A stretch of DNA of 64,000 nt from JALYRV01 sp040902895 (GTDB taxonomy: Bacteria; Acidobacteriota; Vicinamibacteria; Vicinamibacterales; SCN-69-37): positions 78,274 through 142,273 of the forward strand of contig JBBDWL010000062.1 in assembly GCA_040902895.1 (NCBI GenBank). The letters are read 5' to 3'. The notes beneath the pieces are model-generated. The model was given only the letters and a program-made list of their open reading frames with translations. It did not search any database and was not told where the DNA came from. The position numbers were made by a program, and so were the translations under genes. Shown one piece after another: positions 49,784 through 59,328 of the stretch. The first letter of the stretch is position 1, and every line of letters starts with the position of its first letter.

Positions 49784-52344
49784 TGGCGGTACACGAACTC
49801 GTTGAGGTTGAACAGCACGTGGCAGAAGGCGGCGAGGCCGTCCTGCCGGACGAAATCGATGGCCCGTTGCCGCTCCACCGTATCCGGTGGACGCGACAGC
49901 GCGATCTGGAACGCCCGGTCGACCTGCGCGCCGATCTCTTCACCTGCGTCCCCGCGGAGGCGCTCCGCGAAGTGCTCCGATTGCAGCAGCACGAAGGCGT
50001 TGTTCATCAGCAGCAGGGCCTGCGGCGCGACGGTCGACCGGTTGCGGCGGTCCACCGAGTTCACGAGGTTCGGCTGATCGAAGGCCTCGAACAACGGATA
50101 GCGGATGCTGCGCTTGGAGAACACGTACAGGCTGCGGCGCCACGTGGAGGGATCGTTGTTCGGCTTGCCAGGCCAGCTCCGCTTCGAGCTCACCTCGAAC
50201 AGGTCGGGATCGATGTACGGGAAGACGTTCGGCCCGCCCATCGTTCGATCCAGCGTGCCGGCGGCGGCGAGGACCGCGTCGCGGATCGCCTCCGCCTCGA
50301 GGCGCTGGCGGGGCATGCGCCAGGAGAACCGGTTCTCGGGATCGATGGCGACGTTCGCCGCGATGTCGCGGCTCGACATCTGGTACGCCGCGGAGGTCAG
50401 CATCAACCGGTGCATCGCCTTCAGGCTCCACCCGCGCTCGATGAATTCGACGGCCAGCCAGTCGAGAAGCTCGGGATGCGAGGGCGGATCGCCGAGCTTC
50501 CCGAAATTGCTCGGCGTCCGAACGATCCCCTCGCCGAAGTGGTGCTGCCACAGTCGGTTGACCATCACGCGCGCCGTCAGCGGGTTGTCGGGCGACACGA
50601 GCCATTCCGCGAAGCCGCGGCGGCGCCAGCTCGTCTTCGCCTCCGGCGGCGGCGTCGGGAAGTCGTGTTCGCCGTCGAGGGCGACCGAGAGCACGCCGGG
50701 CGTCATCAGCGAGCCCTTGGCGGCGACGTTGCCGCGATGCAGGAAGTACGTCGGCCGCGGCGTCCGGCTCTGCTCGCTGATCGCCCGGGCCGTCGGGTAG
50801 CCCGGCGGCCTGATGGCTTCGACCGATGCGATCTCGTCCTTCAACGCCTGGTGCCTGGCCCGGACGTCGTCGGGCATCCGCGCCACGATGTCGTCCTCGG
50901 TGATCTTCGCGCGCAGGGAGTCCCGCTGCAGCGTGCGTTCGATCTGCCCGACGTTGAGCCGCTGTCCTTCGCTGCGTTCTTCGGGCGGTGTCTTCCACGC
51001 GATCTGCAGGTACTCGGGCAGCAGCGCGATTTCGCGGTCGACGAGCTGCTTCAGATACGGCGCTTCGATCTCGTTTTTCGTACGCCGGAGCGGCGCGAGC
51101 TGCGCATCCACGGCCGCCGTGGCGGCGCGGTGCGCTTGGACGTCGTGGGCCGGCACGAGCGGATGATTCGCCGGACGCATGGAGGCGAACACGGCCTGGA
51201 TGCGGTAGTAGTCCTTCTGCGGGATCGCGTCGAATTTATGGTTATGGCATCGCGCGCACGCCACCGTCAATCCGGTGAACGTCAGCGTCGTCGTCGCGAC
51301 GATGTCCTCCAACTCATCCTGGCGCCCGCGCTCGCCGCCGCCCCCCCCTTCCGGGCCCAGCCTGAGGAAGCCGGTCGCGATCATCGCCTCGTCGGACTCC
51401 GGCGCGTACTCGTCGCCGGCGATCTGCTCGCGCACGAACTGCGAGTACGGCTTGTCGCTGTTGAACGAGCCGACGACGTAGTCGCGGTAGCGCCACATCT
51501 CGGGGCGGTCCCTGTCGAACTCGAAGCCCCCCGAGTCGGCGTACCGCACGAGATCCAGCCAGTGACGGGCCCAGCGCTCCCCATAGTGCGGTGAGGCGAG
51601 CAGGCGGTCGACGAGCTTCGGCCAGGCATCGGGCGAGCGGTCGTCCACGAACGCCTCGACCTCCTCGGGCGACGGCGGAAGGCCGAGCACGTCCAGATAG
51701 GCGCGGCGGATGAGCGTCCGCCGATCGGCCGGGGGCGAGGGCGTCAGCCCCTTGTCTCGCATCGCCTTCAGCAGGAACGCGTCGAGCGGATTCGGCGCCG
51801 TCGTCTCGTGCGCCGGCATCGGCGCGATCAGCGGCACCGTCGGACGCCGAGGCGTCTGGAAGGCCCAGTACTCCCGTTCCTCGGGCGTGATGGGGCGCTC
51901 TTCACGCCGCACGAGCATTTTGAGGGTCTGCTCTTCGTCCGGGACCGCTTCGGGAACCGACGCGAGTGAGCCGCCGTCCTCGATCCACTTGCGGATCTCT
52001 TCGATGTCATCGTCCGGCAGCTTCGGCCGGTCGAGCGGCATCCCCTCGAGGGGATTCGCGTAAGAGACGAGCAGAAAGAGCCTGCTCTTCCGCGGCTCGT
52101 GCGGGACGACGACCCGTCCGCTGGCGCTGCCCTCGATGAGCGTGCGGTGGGTGCGCAGGTCGAGGCCGCCCTTGCGGGATTCACCGTGGCATTCGACGCA
52201 GTGCGTGGTGAAGATCTCGTAGACACGCTGCGCGCGCTCGTCGGCCTGCGCGGCCGCGGGCGAGGGCAGCGCGAACGTCAGCACGGCGGCCGCGAGGGCC
52301 AGGCGAACCGCCGTCACGCGGAGCGATCGCCTGTCAGGTGCCAT
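49780..52344 (-). CDS. PSD1-type DUF1549/DUF1553 cytochrome-domain protein
   Basis: The 854-residue protein has a signal peptide (VRLALAAAVLTFALPSPAAAQA), then a planctomycete cytochrome-c-like domain with a haem-binding CxxCH (VECH in HCVECHGESRKGGLDLRTH). DUF1549 follows (DAFLLKAMRDKGLTPSPPADRRTLIRRAYLDVLGLPPSPEEV, and a second CARCHNHKFDAIPQKDYY), then DUF1553 (VMVNRLWQHHFGEGIVRTPSNFGKLGDPPSHPELLDWLA). It is probably periplasmic and electron-accepting; biochemistry is unknown. It is co-translated with DUF1501. Two LacI-type palindromes lie 31 and 108 bases upstream of the ATG. Confidence 0.9.
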   Translation of the reverse strand: MAPDRRSLRVTAVRLALAAAVLTFALPSPAAAQADERAQRVYEIFTTHCVECHGESRKGGLDLRTHRTLIEGSASGRVVVPHEPRKSRLFLLVSYANPLEGMPLDRPKLPDDDIEEIRKWIEDGGSLASVPEAVPDEEQTLKMLVRREERPITPEEREYWAFQTPRRPTVPLIAPMPAHETTAPNPLDAFLLKAMRDKGLTPSPPADRRTLIRRAYLDVLGLPPSPEEVEAFVDDRSPDAWPKLVDRLLASPHYGERWARHWLDLVRYADSGGFEFDRDRPEMWRYRDYVVGSFNSDKPYSQFVREQIAGDEYAPESDEAMIATGFLRLGPEGGGGGERGRQDELEDIVATTTLTFTGLTVACARCHNHKFDAIPQKDYYRIQAVFASMRPANHPLVPAHDVQAHRAATAAVDAQLAPLRRTKNEIEAPYLKQLVDREIALLPEYLQIAWKTPPEERSEGQRLNVGQIERTLQRDSLRAKITEDDIVARMPDDVRARHQALKDEIASVEAIRPPGYPTARAISEQSRTPRPTYFLHRGNVAAKGSLMTPGVLSVALDGEHDFPTPPPEAKTSWRRRGFAEWLVSPDNPLTARVMVNRLWQHHFGEGIVRTPSNFGKLGDPPSHPELLDWLAVEFIERGWSLKAMHRLMLTSAAYQMSSRDIAANVAIDPENRFSWRMPRQRLEAEAIRDAVLAAAGTLDRTMGGPNVFPYIDPDLFEVSSKRSWPGKPNNDPSTWRRSLYVFSKRSIRYPLFEAFDQPNLVNSVDRRNRSTVAPQALLLMNNAFVLLQSEHFAERLRGDAGEEIGAQVDRAFQIALSRPPDTVERQRAIDFVRQDGLAAFCHVLFNLNEFVYRQ

Positions 52345-52370
52345 GGCTCCGTCCCATCATGCGCGCATTC

Positions 52371-52458
52371 CAAGCGCTTGCCGGTCCGTTATCCCGGCAT
52401 GAGAAAAATCGATCCCGGCAGCGGGAACGGCCGAATCGCCGCCATTGTAAGCGCTTAC
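52371..52458 (-). promoter_or_regulatory. Paired LacI/GalR-family operators upstream of the PSD1-DUF1501 operon
   Basis: Two perfect palindromes lie in the 146-bp gap: CAAGCGCTTG (52371-52380) and GTAAGCGCTTAC (52447-52458). The shared AAGCGCTT core is the LacI/GalR-family operator core. Their centres are 77 bp apart, a little over seven helical turns, so looping by a tetrameric or paired repressor is possible. A degenerate site at 16320-16333 matches the family. No LacI-type gene is in the window. Confidence 0.65.
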
Positions 52459-52490
52459 GTCTGCCGCGTCTAGTTGTAGGGACGCGTGCC

Positions 52491-55154
52491 CTACTCACCC
52501 CGCAAAGCGTCGACAGGATCGACGGATGACGCCCGGCGCGCCGGCAGATAGCTCGCCAGAAACGCCACGCCGAGCATCAGTGCCGACATCGCGACGAACG
52601 TCGCGGCGTCGAGCGGCTCCACGCCAAACAGCAGCGACTCGAGGAGACCCGTCAGGCCGAGCGCGGCGGCAATGCCGATCGCCACGCCGATGAGCGTGAC
52701 CCGGCTGCCCTGCAGCACGACCATCCGCCGCACCGCCGGCGCGGCGGCGCCCAGCGCCATGCGCAGCGCGATCTCACGCTTGCGCTGCGACACGACATAC
52801 GAGAGCACGCCGTAGACGCCGACGGCCCCGAGAATCACGGCGAGACCGGCCGCAATGGCCAGCAGCAGCATCGTGAAGGACGTCGGCGCGAGCGATCGCT
52901 TGGCGAGGCCCTCCAGCGTGAAGATGCGATAGAACGGCGCGCCCGGCGCCACCTCGCGCAGCAGGATCCGGATGTCGCCCGCGATTGTGTCGGCGCGCGC
53001 GGTTCTCACGACGTACGCCGGCGAGCCCACACCCCACGAGGTGGGGGTCGGGCCGACCATCGGCAGGTACACGAGCGGGTCCTTCTTGTCCTGCCGGTAG
53101 CTGTCCACTCGCACGTCGCCGACCACGCCGACGACGGTCGTCCATGGATCGTCCGGATCCGTCCCGTACTGCAGGCGCTTGCCGATGGGGTTCTCGCCCG
53201 GCCAGAGCTGCTCTGCCGCGGAGCGCGAGACGATGACGTTCGTAGCTCCGCCCATGTGATCGCTCGGCTGGAAGGGGCGGCCGCCCACGAGCGGGATCTT
53301 CATCGTCTGGAAGTAGTCGCCAGCCGTGAACGTCATCATGAGGGGCGGCAGCGTCCTGCCCGCGGCCTTCGACTGCTCGGTCGCGAACCGTGCGGGACTG
53401 GCGCCCTCGTCGAGCGGCAGCTCGTTGACGAACCCGACCGATTCGACGCCCGGCAGGCCGCGCAGACGCTCCATGAGGCCTTCGTGAAAGCGGGCGAACG
53501 CCGGCCCGCTGTTGAAGCCCGGCCCCGACGGCGCGACCTGAAACGTGAAGATGTTCTTCGTGTCGAAGCCCAGATCGACATGGCTGAGCGTCCAGAAGCT
53601 GCGCACGAGCAGACCGGCTCCGACCAGCAGCACGAGGGCCGCGGCCGTCTGGAGCGCGACGAGCCCGTTCCTGGCCAGCCGTCCCTGGAGCGTCCCGCCG
53701 CGCCCCGCCTGCTTCAGATCGTCGACCCGCGCCGGTCGCGAGAACCCGATCGCCGGGATCAGCCCGAACAGGCACGCCGCCAGAATCGCCAGGCCCACCG
53801 CAAATGCCAACGTGGCGCCGTTGAGCGCGATCAAATCGAGATTGGGGACAGTCGTCGGCGCGCCCCGGACGAAGAGTGGCACGAGGATCGCCGCCACGAT
53901 CGCGCCGCCGGCGGCGCCCGCCGCCGCGAGCAGCAGCGCCTCGGCCGTGAGGGATCGAATCAGGCCTGCGCGGCCTGCGCCGAGGGCCTGGCGCACGGCA
54001 ATTTCCCGCCGGCGGCTTTCCGCGCGGGCCGTGAAGAGGTTCGCGACGTTCGCGCACGCGATGAGGAAGACGACGCCAACCGTGCCGAAGACGATCCAGA
54101 TCGTTTTCGACGCGCGGCCGACGAGCTGCTCTTCCAGGGTGCGGACGACGGGCTGGTGTTTCTCGATGATCCGAGCGTAGTTCGCGTTGCCGCCGAAGCG
54201 CTCCGGCAGCCGCTTCGCAACCGTTGCGAGCTGCGTCGTCAACTCCTCCAGAGTCACCCCGGGTTTCATCCGCGCGACGAGGTTGAAGTTGAAACCGCCC
54301 GGCTTGATTTGGCTCTCATCCGCGATCGCCGCGCGCGCCCATGCCGAGTACTGCGCGTTGGGGAAACGAAACTCGGGCCCCATGACACCGATGATTTCCC
54401 GCCGCGCGCTTCCGATCTCAATCGACTTTCCGACGACCGACGGGTCGCTGGCGAACCAATCCCGCCACAGATGGTGGCTGATCAACGCCACCTGCGCGCG
54501 CTTCGTGTCATCCGCTTTGGTCGGAAGCCGGCCGATGACCGGCTGCACGCCGAGCGTCTGGAACAACTCCGTCGTCATTTGAACCGCGAAGAGACGATCG
54601 ACATGGTCGGGCGCGCGGAACGTCGTCTGGCCGGTACCAAACATGCCGATATTCTCAATCTTGTCGGCATCGTCTCTATAGGTGACGTAGAACTCCGCCC
54701 CGAGACCGGCCTCACCCCGCAGCTCGGTTCCGGGCGCCGTGGCGCGAATCGAGACGAGCCGATCCGCGTTTGGATACGCGAGCGGGTTGATCAGCACCGC
54801 ATCGACCACGCTGAAGATCGCCGCGCAGGCGCCAATCGCCAGCGCGAGCGTGACGACGACAACGGCTGTGAAGCCGGGCGCGCGCACCAGGCGCCGCGCG
54901 GCGTGGCGGAAATCGCCCGTCCAGCCTTCGACAAACCCTTTCATACGACCTCTCCTGTTTTCTTCGACCGTAAAGCGGCCGGCGAACGACAGTGCTTCGC
55001 GCCAGTACCAGAGCCGCGCGCGGGAGACGCCGACCTGCGCAGAACGCCGCTGATAGACCTCGTCGAGCTCCGCGGCGATGTGCTCCCGCACGTCGATGGG
55101 CAGCGCGCGCGTCAGCAATCGGCGCGCGAGGCGCGGCGGCTGCGGAGGCGGCAT
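52491..55154 (-). CDS. ADOP-type permease with prefix domain 2
   Basis: The 887-residue protein has a prefix-2 domain (LPIDVREHIAAELDEVYQRRSAQ, ARLWYWREALSFAGRF), then APGFTAVVVVTLALAIGACAAIFSVVDAVLI, the mid-protein LIACANVANLFTARAESRRREIAVRQALGAGRAGLIRSLTAEALLLA, and a C-terminal unit ending ASSVDPVDALRGE. The start ATG overlaps the PadR stop (ATGA at 55151-55154). Substrate and ATPase partner are unknown. Confidence 0.88.
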   Translation of the reverse strand: MPPPQPPRLARRLLTRALPIDVREHIAAELDEVYQRRSAQVGVSRARLWYWREALSFAGRFTVEENRRGRMKGFVEGWTGDFRHAARRLVRAPGFTAVVVVTLALAIGACAAIFSVVDAVLINPLAYPNADRLVSIRATAPGTELRGEAGLGAEFYVTYRDDADKIENIGMFGTGQTTFRAPDHVDRLFAVQMTTELFQTLGVQPVIGRLPTKADDTKRAQVALISHHLWRDWFASDPSVVGKSIEIGSARREIIGVMGPEFRFPNAQYSAWARAAIADESQIKPGGFNFNLVARMKPGVTLEELTTQLATVAKRLPERFGGNANYARIIEKHQPVVRTLEEQLVGRASKTIWIVFGTVGVVFLIACANVANLFTARAESRRREIAVRQALGAGRAGLIRSLTAEALLLAAAGAAGGAIVAAILVPLFVRGAPTTVPNLDLIALNGATLAFAVGLAILAACLFGLIPAIGFSRPARVDDLKQAGRGGTLQGRLARNGLVALQTAAALVLLVGAGLLVRSFWTLSHVDLGFDTKNIFTFQVAPSGPGFNSGPAFARFHEGLMERLRGLPGVESVGFVNELPLDEGASPARFATEQSKAAGRTLPPLMMTFTAGDYFQTMKIPLVGGRPFQPSDHMGGATNVIVSRSAAEQLWPGENPIGKRLQYGTDPDDPWTTVVGVVGDVRVDSYRQDKKDPLVYLPMVGPTPTSWGVGSPAYVVRTARADTIAGDIRILLREVAPGAPFYRIFTLEGLAKRSLAPTSFTMLLLAIAAGLAVILGAVGVYGVLSYVVSQRKREIALRMALGAAAPAVRRMVVLQGSRVTLIGVAIGIAAALGLTGLLESLLFGVEPLDAATFVAMSALMLGVAFLASYLPARRASSVDPVDALRGE

Positions 55155-55492
55155 CACCCGATCTTTTCGAGCCGGGGATCGAGCCCGCTCCACATCTGAT
55201 CGACGGCCTGCCGCGACTCACGCAGCACGTGCATGCCGGCGCGCGTGACCTTCACGCAGCGGCGGGCCTTGCCGCCGCGCTCCTGGGTGTGCTCGCTCAT
55301 CCAGGATTCCACGAGGCCCTTCTGTTCGAGCCTGCGAAGGGTGATGTACACGGCGGCGCGGGCCACATTCCGCTTCGTGCGGCGCTCGATCTCGTCGACG
55401 ATCGGCACGCCATAGACGTCGCCCGTGCCCGCGAGGCGGATGATGGCAAGCAGCACCAGCTGTTCGAATTCGCCCAGGCTTTCGCGGGTCAT
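55154..55492 (-). CDS. PadR-family regulator, lineage B
   Basis: The 112-residue winged-helix protein opens SLGEFEQLVLLAIIRLAGTGDVYGVPIVDEI, with the recognition segment NVARAAVYITLRRLEQKGLV and wing ERGGKARRCVKVTRAGMHVLRESR. It is co-translated with a prefix-2 permease. It lies just downstream of an ATTACTA-cgc-TAGCAAT inverted repeat that is its likely operator. Confidence 0.9.
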   Translation of the reverse strand: MTRESLGEFEQLVLLAIIRLAGTGDVYGVPIVDEIERRTKRNVARAAVYITLRRLEQKGLVESWMSEHTQERGGKARRCVKVTRAGMHVLRESRQAVDQMWSGLDPRLEKIG

Positions 55493-55498
55493 CGAATG

Positions 55499-55515
55499 AT
55501 TACTACGCTAGCAAT
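55499..55515 (-). promoter_or_regulatory. PadR operator-like inverted repeat
   Basis: ATTACTA-cgc-TAGCAAT matches in six of seven symmetric pairs, 7 bases upstream of the PadR start. Its sequence differs from the operators of the other PadR genes here. Confidence 0.5.
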
Positions 55516-55579
55516 ATGCGGTTGGTTCCGTGGCGCCCGCGAACGTCGTGAGCAGCCTAAGCAAACCAGCCCAGGACGG

Positions 55580-56581
55580 CTACTGAGGGCGGCACTCCGT
55601 GCCGCCAGGGCGTCGAAACCGGCCGATCACCGGATGGTGATCCGACCCGAACGTCTCCGGCGCGCGCCTGGTGCCGCCACATAATTCGGCGTCGAGGCGG
55701 AAGAACAGATAGTCGAGCCGCACCAGCCCTCGCGTGCGGGCGGTGTCCTCTGCTCCCTGATTGCGCGACCAGTCGCGCCGCGTGTGGTCAGCCGCGTCCT
55801 CGAACGGCAGGAACGTGTTGAAGTCTCCTCCGAGGATGGCGATCGCCCCTGGCGTCTCCATCGCATCGATGTACCCGATGGTCGCGCGCGCCTGCGCGGG
55901 GCGCGGATTGCCGAGCACGTAAAGGCGGCCGCGGCCCTCTGTCGTATCGAAGTGCACGTTGATGACGCGCAGTGGGCGCCGAATTCCGGCGTCACGCACG
56001 GTCACCGTCGCGGCGATGCCGACACGCCGCTGCTTGCGGAACGGCAGCTCGAACGCGTAGACCTCATCGAGCGGCAGCGTCGAAAGAATGGCGTTGCCGC
56101 GATCCTCGCGTTGCTCGCCATTGCGCATCGACGGCACGTAAAGGAGCGACAGCCCGAACGCTTCCGCGGCTTCGACGATGTCGGGGAGGGATGGGTCGGT
56201 GCCGCCAATCCTGCCCGCCTTCTTCATCCCGCTCTCGAACACGGGAGGCGGCATGTGACGGATGCGCACCGCCTCTTGCACGAGCAGCACGAAATGCTCG
56301 ACTGGATCCCCGGTAAGGCGGCCGCCTTTCAGTTGGCCAATGAAATCGAGCAGGCGTCCGTGAGTTCCGTGAACGTTCCAGGTGATGACCGCGAGCGACT
56401 CGACGTCTGGCGGCTCGGTGGGCGCGCGCTGAATCAGGACAGGCGGCCCGACGGCGCGGGCCCAGCGCGCCTGTTCCACGCTGTCCGTGACTTCAGGATT
56501 GGGCAGCCAGACAACCGCCGGCGCCGGCGTCTGCAGGCCGGACAACCCCAGCAGCAGGGCCAGGACGAGCGCGCGAGTCAC
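55580..56581 (-). CDS. Exported endonuclease/exonuclease/phosphatase-fold protein
   Basis: The 333-residue protein has a signal peptide (MTRALVLALLLGLSGLQTPAPA) and EEP-superfamily motifs: LAVITWNVHGTHGR (metal-site Asn), LLVQEAVR (catalytic Glu in QEA), RPLRVINVHFDTTEGR (His), AIAILGGDFNTFLP (GDFN) and FGSDHHPVIG (SDH with catalytic His). The set is complete, so it should hydrolyse a phosphodiester: DNA, a lipid or an inositol phosphate. With no restriction-system neighbours, an extracytoplasmic nuclease or phospholipase is possible. Confidence 0.87.
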   Translation of the reverse strand: MTRALVLALLLGLSGLQTPAPAVVWLPNPEVTDSVEQARWARAVGPPVLIQRAPTEPPDVESLAVITWNVHGTHGRLLDFIGQLKGGRLTGDPVEHFVLLVQEAVRIRHMPPPVFESGMKKAGRIGGTDPSLPDIVEAAEAFGLSLLYVPSMRNGEQREDRGNAILSTLPLDEVYAFELPFRKQRRVGIAATVTVRDAGIRRPLRVINVHFDTTEGRGRLYVLGNPRPAQARATIGYIDAMETPGAIAILGGDFNTFLPFEDAADHTRRDWSRNQGAEDTARTRGLVRLDYLFFRLDAELCGGTRRAPETFGSDHHPVIGRFRRPGGTECRPQ

Positions 56582-56631
56582 GGATCTATTGTGCGATCAC
56601 ACGCCGGAGGGCGTCGATGATCATCTGCGGG

Positions 56632-59328
56632 TCAGTCGGCGCGAAGCGCCACCGCCGGATCGATGCGCGTCGCGCGGCGAATCGCGGGCCATACGGCTAG
56701 GACCGCGGCCGCGGTCAGTCCCGTTCCAGCGACCGTAATCGTCAGCGGATCGCGGGCCGAGACGCCGAACAGATACGCGGCGACCAGGCCCGAGAGAGGC
56801 GTGATGAGCAGGCCGCCGGCAGCGAGTCCGCCGGCCGTCACGGCTGCGATGCGGCGCAGCATCGCAGTGGTGATGTTCGCTCGCGTCGCGCCGAGGGCCG
56901 CGCGAATGGCGAGCTCGCGCATACGCTCGGTCACGAACTGCGCGACCACGGCATAGAGTCCGGTGAGCGCGAGCAGCGCGGCGATCGCGCCGATGACGAG
57001 GCTGAGGCGGCTCAATACGCGCTCCTGCGCAATCTGCTCGTCCGCTTCGCGCCGCAGAGGCACAATGTCGTCAACGGGCACCGCCGGCGCGGCGTCGCGG
57101 GCGGCTGCTCGCGCGAACGCCGCGGCACGATCGAACGGCACGCGAGGACGCAGCATGACGGTGGCAATCCGCGAGCGCCCGAACGGTTCATATGCGAATG
57201 GAAGAATCCCTTCGCGCACGTCGGATCCCACCGCGTTGCCGACGACGCCGACGACGGGGCGCGTCAGCCAGGTCTGCCCCCGCGCGGTGCGGCGCGGCGT
57301 CAGGATCGTCTGTCCAACCGCCGGCTCCATTCCAAACAGTCGGCGCGCCAGCGCCTCGTTGAGGATGATGGGCGAGCCCTCGCGGTGCGGCACCATCGAT
57401 TCGGCCGCGGAGAACGTGCGCCCCTGAATCACGGGAATGCCCAGGACCGCGAAGTAGCCGCCGGTCACGTGGTGCGAGGCGATCTTGAGGGCCTTCGCGT
57501 CATCCTGCCCCGGCAGGCGCACCGTGCTTCCCAGCGTACCGCCGAGCGGCGAGAAAAACGCGAACGCCACACGTTCAATCGCCGGCTCGCTCGCGATTCG
57601 ATCGTGCAGCCTCTGCATCGTCGTCGCCGTGGCGGCATCGTCAAGCCCCGCGCGCGTCGGCCGAAACGAAAATGCGAGCACGGCGTCGGGCGAGAAGCCG
57701 AAGTCGATCGACTGCAGCCGGTGCACGCTCTGCGCCAGCAGCGCCGCCGTGACGAGAAGCGTGAAAGAGAGTGCGACCTGCGCGCCGGCAAGCGACGTCC
57801 GCAGCCAGCCTGCGTGCCGCGTCGTGCTGCGTCCACCTGCAGCCATGCCGGTGCGCACATCCGCGCGCGACGCGAGCAGCGCCGGCACGAGCGCAAAGAG
57901 CGCGATGGTCGCCGCCGATACCGCGCCGCCGAACGCGGCGGCGCGCCAGTCGAGGCCTAGTCCCTCGAGCACCGGCAGATACGAAAGCAACCGGCTCGTA
58001 CGAAACAGCGTCGTGAGCGCGGCGGCAATTACGAGACCGAGGGCGCAGGATCCGGCTGCGAGCACCGAGGCCTCGACAAGCAGCTCGCGCATCAATCGCC
58101 CGCGGCTGGCGCCGAGCGCGGAACGTACCGCGAGATCCGGCCTGCGGCGCAGGTGGCGCGCGAGCATCAGGTTCGCCGCATTGGCGCAGGCCAGCACGAG
58201 AAGCAACGCGACGCCGGCGAGCATGACGCGAAACACGGCCGTCAAACGCGCGCGCGTCACTCCGATGCCGTCGCTGAGGCCGGCGAAGGCGAATGGCCAG
58301 AAGGTGCTCTCGCCGATGCGCTGCTCACCGACCGAGCGAAACGCCGCCATGAGCTGCGCCTGAGCGACCTCGATCGACGCCCCCGGCGCGAGTCGTCCCA
58401 CCATGGACGAGTGCGCGCTCTGACTGGTCGTCCGCGTCTCGGAGGGATCGAGCGTACGTTTCGAGGCGTACGCGAGCCATCCGTCGTGGTCATCGAGCCG
58501 ATCGAGTCCCTGAAATGCACGAGCTACGCCGATGATCTCGAATGCGTGCCCGCTCACGAACACCCGCCGGCCGATGACGGCTGGATCCTCGTTGAACCGA
58601 CGCCGCCAGAGCCGTTCGCTGATGACGAGAAGGTCGAGGCCTGTGGACTCGTACTCGTCCGCGGTGAACAGACGACCCAGTCTCGAACGCACGCCGAGCA
58701 CGTCGAAATAGCCGCGCGTCACCGTGACGAGCCGGGCCATGCGCGGCGGCTCGCCTGGATCGACTGCCAGCGGCAGCTCGCTTGAGCGCCATGCCGCGAG
58801 GCCGGAGAGCGCCGGTGTCTGATGGCGCATCGCCTCGAGGTGCGCGTGTGACACCGACCCGCGGTGAGGCGTCGCCGCGTCGATCTGCGTGTACACGCTG
58901 ATCAATCGGCCCTCGTCCATCACGCCGGGCACGGGCCGGAGCATCGCGTAGTTGACGACCGCATACGTGGCGGTGGCGGCGCCCGTGCCGAGCGCGAGCG
59001 TGAAAACGACGGCAAGCGCCGATGCCGGCTCGCGCCGCACGCTGCGAAGCGCCAGCCGGACGTCCGGGCCCAGGTTCCAGGAACGGACGATCGGATGCAA
59101 TGGCGGCTGCGGATTCCCAGGCGCGTGCGAGAAGCGGGCGCCTACACGCAGGATGTGCCACGCGAGCCACAGATCGCGACGGAGACCGCGACGCCGGTCG
59201 CGCGCAGTCTCCTCGGCGAGATCGCGACCGACCGAGTCGCGCCAGTCGCGTGGCACAAGTGCAAGAGCCGCGCGTGCAAGCAGCCCGAGGCGATCTGGCG
59301 CCGGTGTGCGCGAATCCCGCCCGCTCAC
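56632..59328 (-). CDS. ADOP-type permease with prefix domain 2
   Basis: The 898-residue protein starts at GTG 59328, overlapping its PadR stop (GTGA). The prefix reads ALVPRDWRDSVGRDLAEETARDRR, then RRDLWLAWHILRVGARF, a divergent prefix-2 form. The core opens EPASALAVVFTLALGTGAATATYAVVNYAML; the middle block is VLACANAANLMLARHLRRRPDLAVRSALGASRGRLMRELLVEASVL, and it ends ATRIDPAVALRAD. Open frame continues upstream of the GTG, antisense to nothing but in the PadR coding region, so the overlap start is preferred. Confidence 0.86.
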   Translation of the reverse strand: MSGRDSRTPAPDRLGLLARAALALVPRDWRDSVGRDLAEETARDRRRGLRRDLWLAWHILRVGARFSHAPGNPQPPLHPIVRSWNLGPDVRLALRSVRREPASALAVVFTLALGTGAATATYAVVNYAMLRPVPGVMDEGRLISVYTQIDAATPHRGSVSHAHLEAMRHQTPALSGLAAWRSSELPLAVDPGEPPRMARLVTVTRGYFDVLGVRSRLGRLFTADEYESTGLDLLVISERLWRRRFNEDPAVIGRRVFVSGHAFEIIGVARAFQGLDRLDDHDGWLAYASKRTLDPSETRTTSQSAHSSMVGRLAPGASIEVAQAQLMAAFRSVGEQRIGESTFWPFAFAGLSDGIGVTRARLTAVFRVMLAGVALLLVLACANAANLMLARHLRRRPDLAVRSALGASRGRLMRELLVEASVLAAGSCALGLVIAAALTTLFRTSRLLSYLPVLEGLGLDWRAAAFGGAVSAATIALFALVPALLASRADVRTGMAAGGRSTTRHAGWLRTSLAGAQVALSFTLLVTAALLAQSVHRLQSIDFGFSPDAVLAFSFRPTRAGLDDAATATTMQRLHDRIASEPAIERVAFAFFSPLGGTLGSTVRLPGQDDAKALKIASHHVTGGYFAVLGIPVIQGRTFSAAESMVPHREGSPIILNEALARRLFGMEPAVGQTILTPRRTARGQTWLTRPVVGVVGNAVGSDVREGILPFAYEPFGRSRIATVMLRPRVPFDRAAAFARAAARDAAPAVPVDDIVPLRREADEQIAQERVLSRLSLVIGAIAALLALTGLYAVVAQFVTERMRELAIRAALGATRANITTAMLRRIAAVTAGGLAAGGLLITPLSGLVAAYLFGVSARDPLTITVAGTGLTAAAVLAVWPAIRRATRIDPAVALRAD

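Noticed and set aside
48257..50077. Plus-strand 606-codon frame antisense to DUF1501
   Set aside because: Antisense shadow of a clear DUF1501 gene; no domain pattern.
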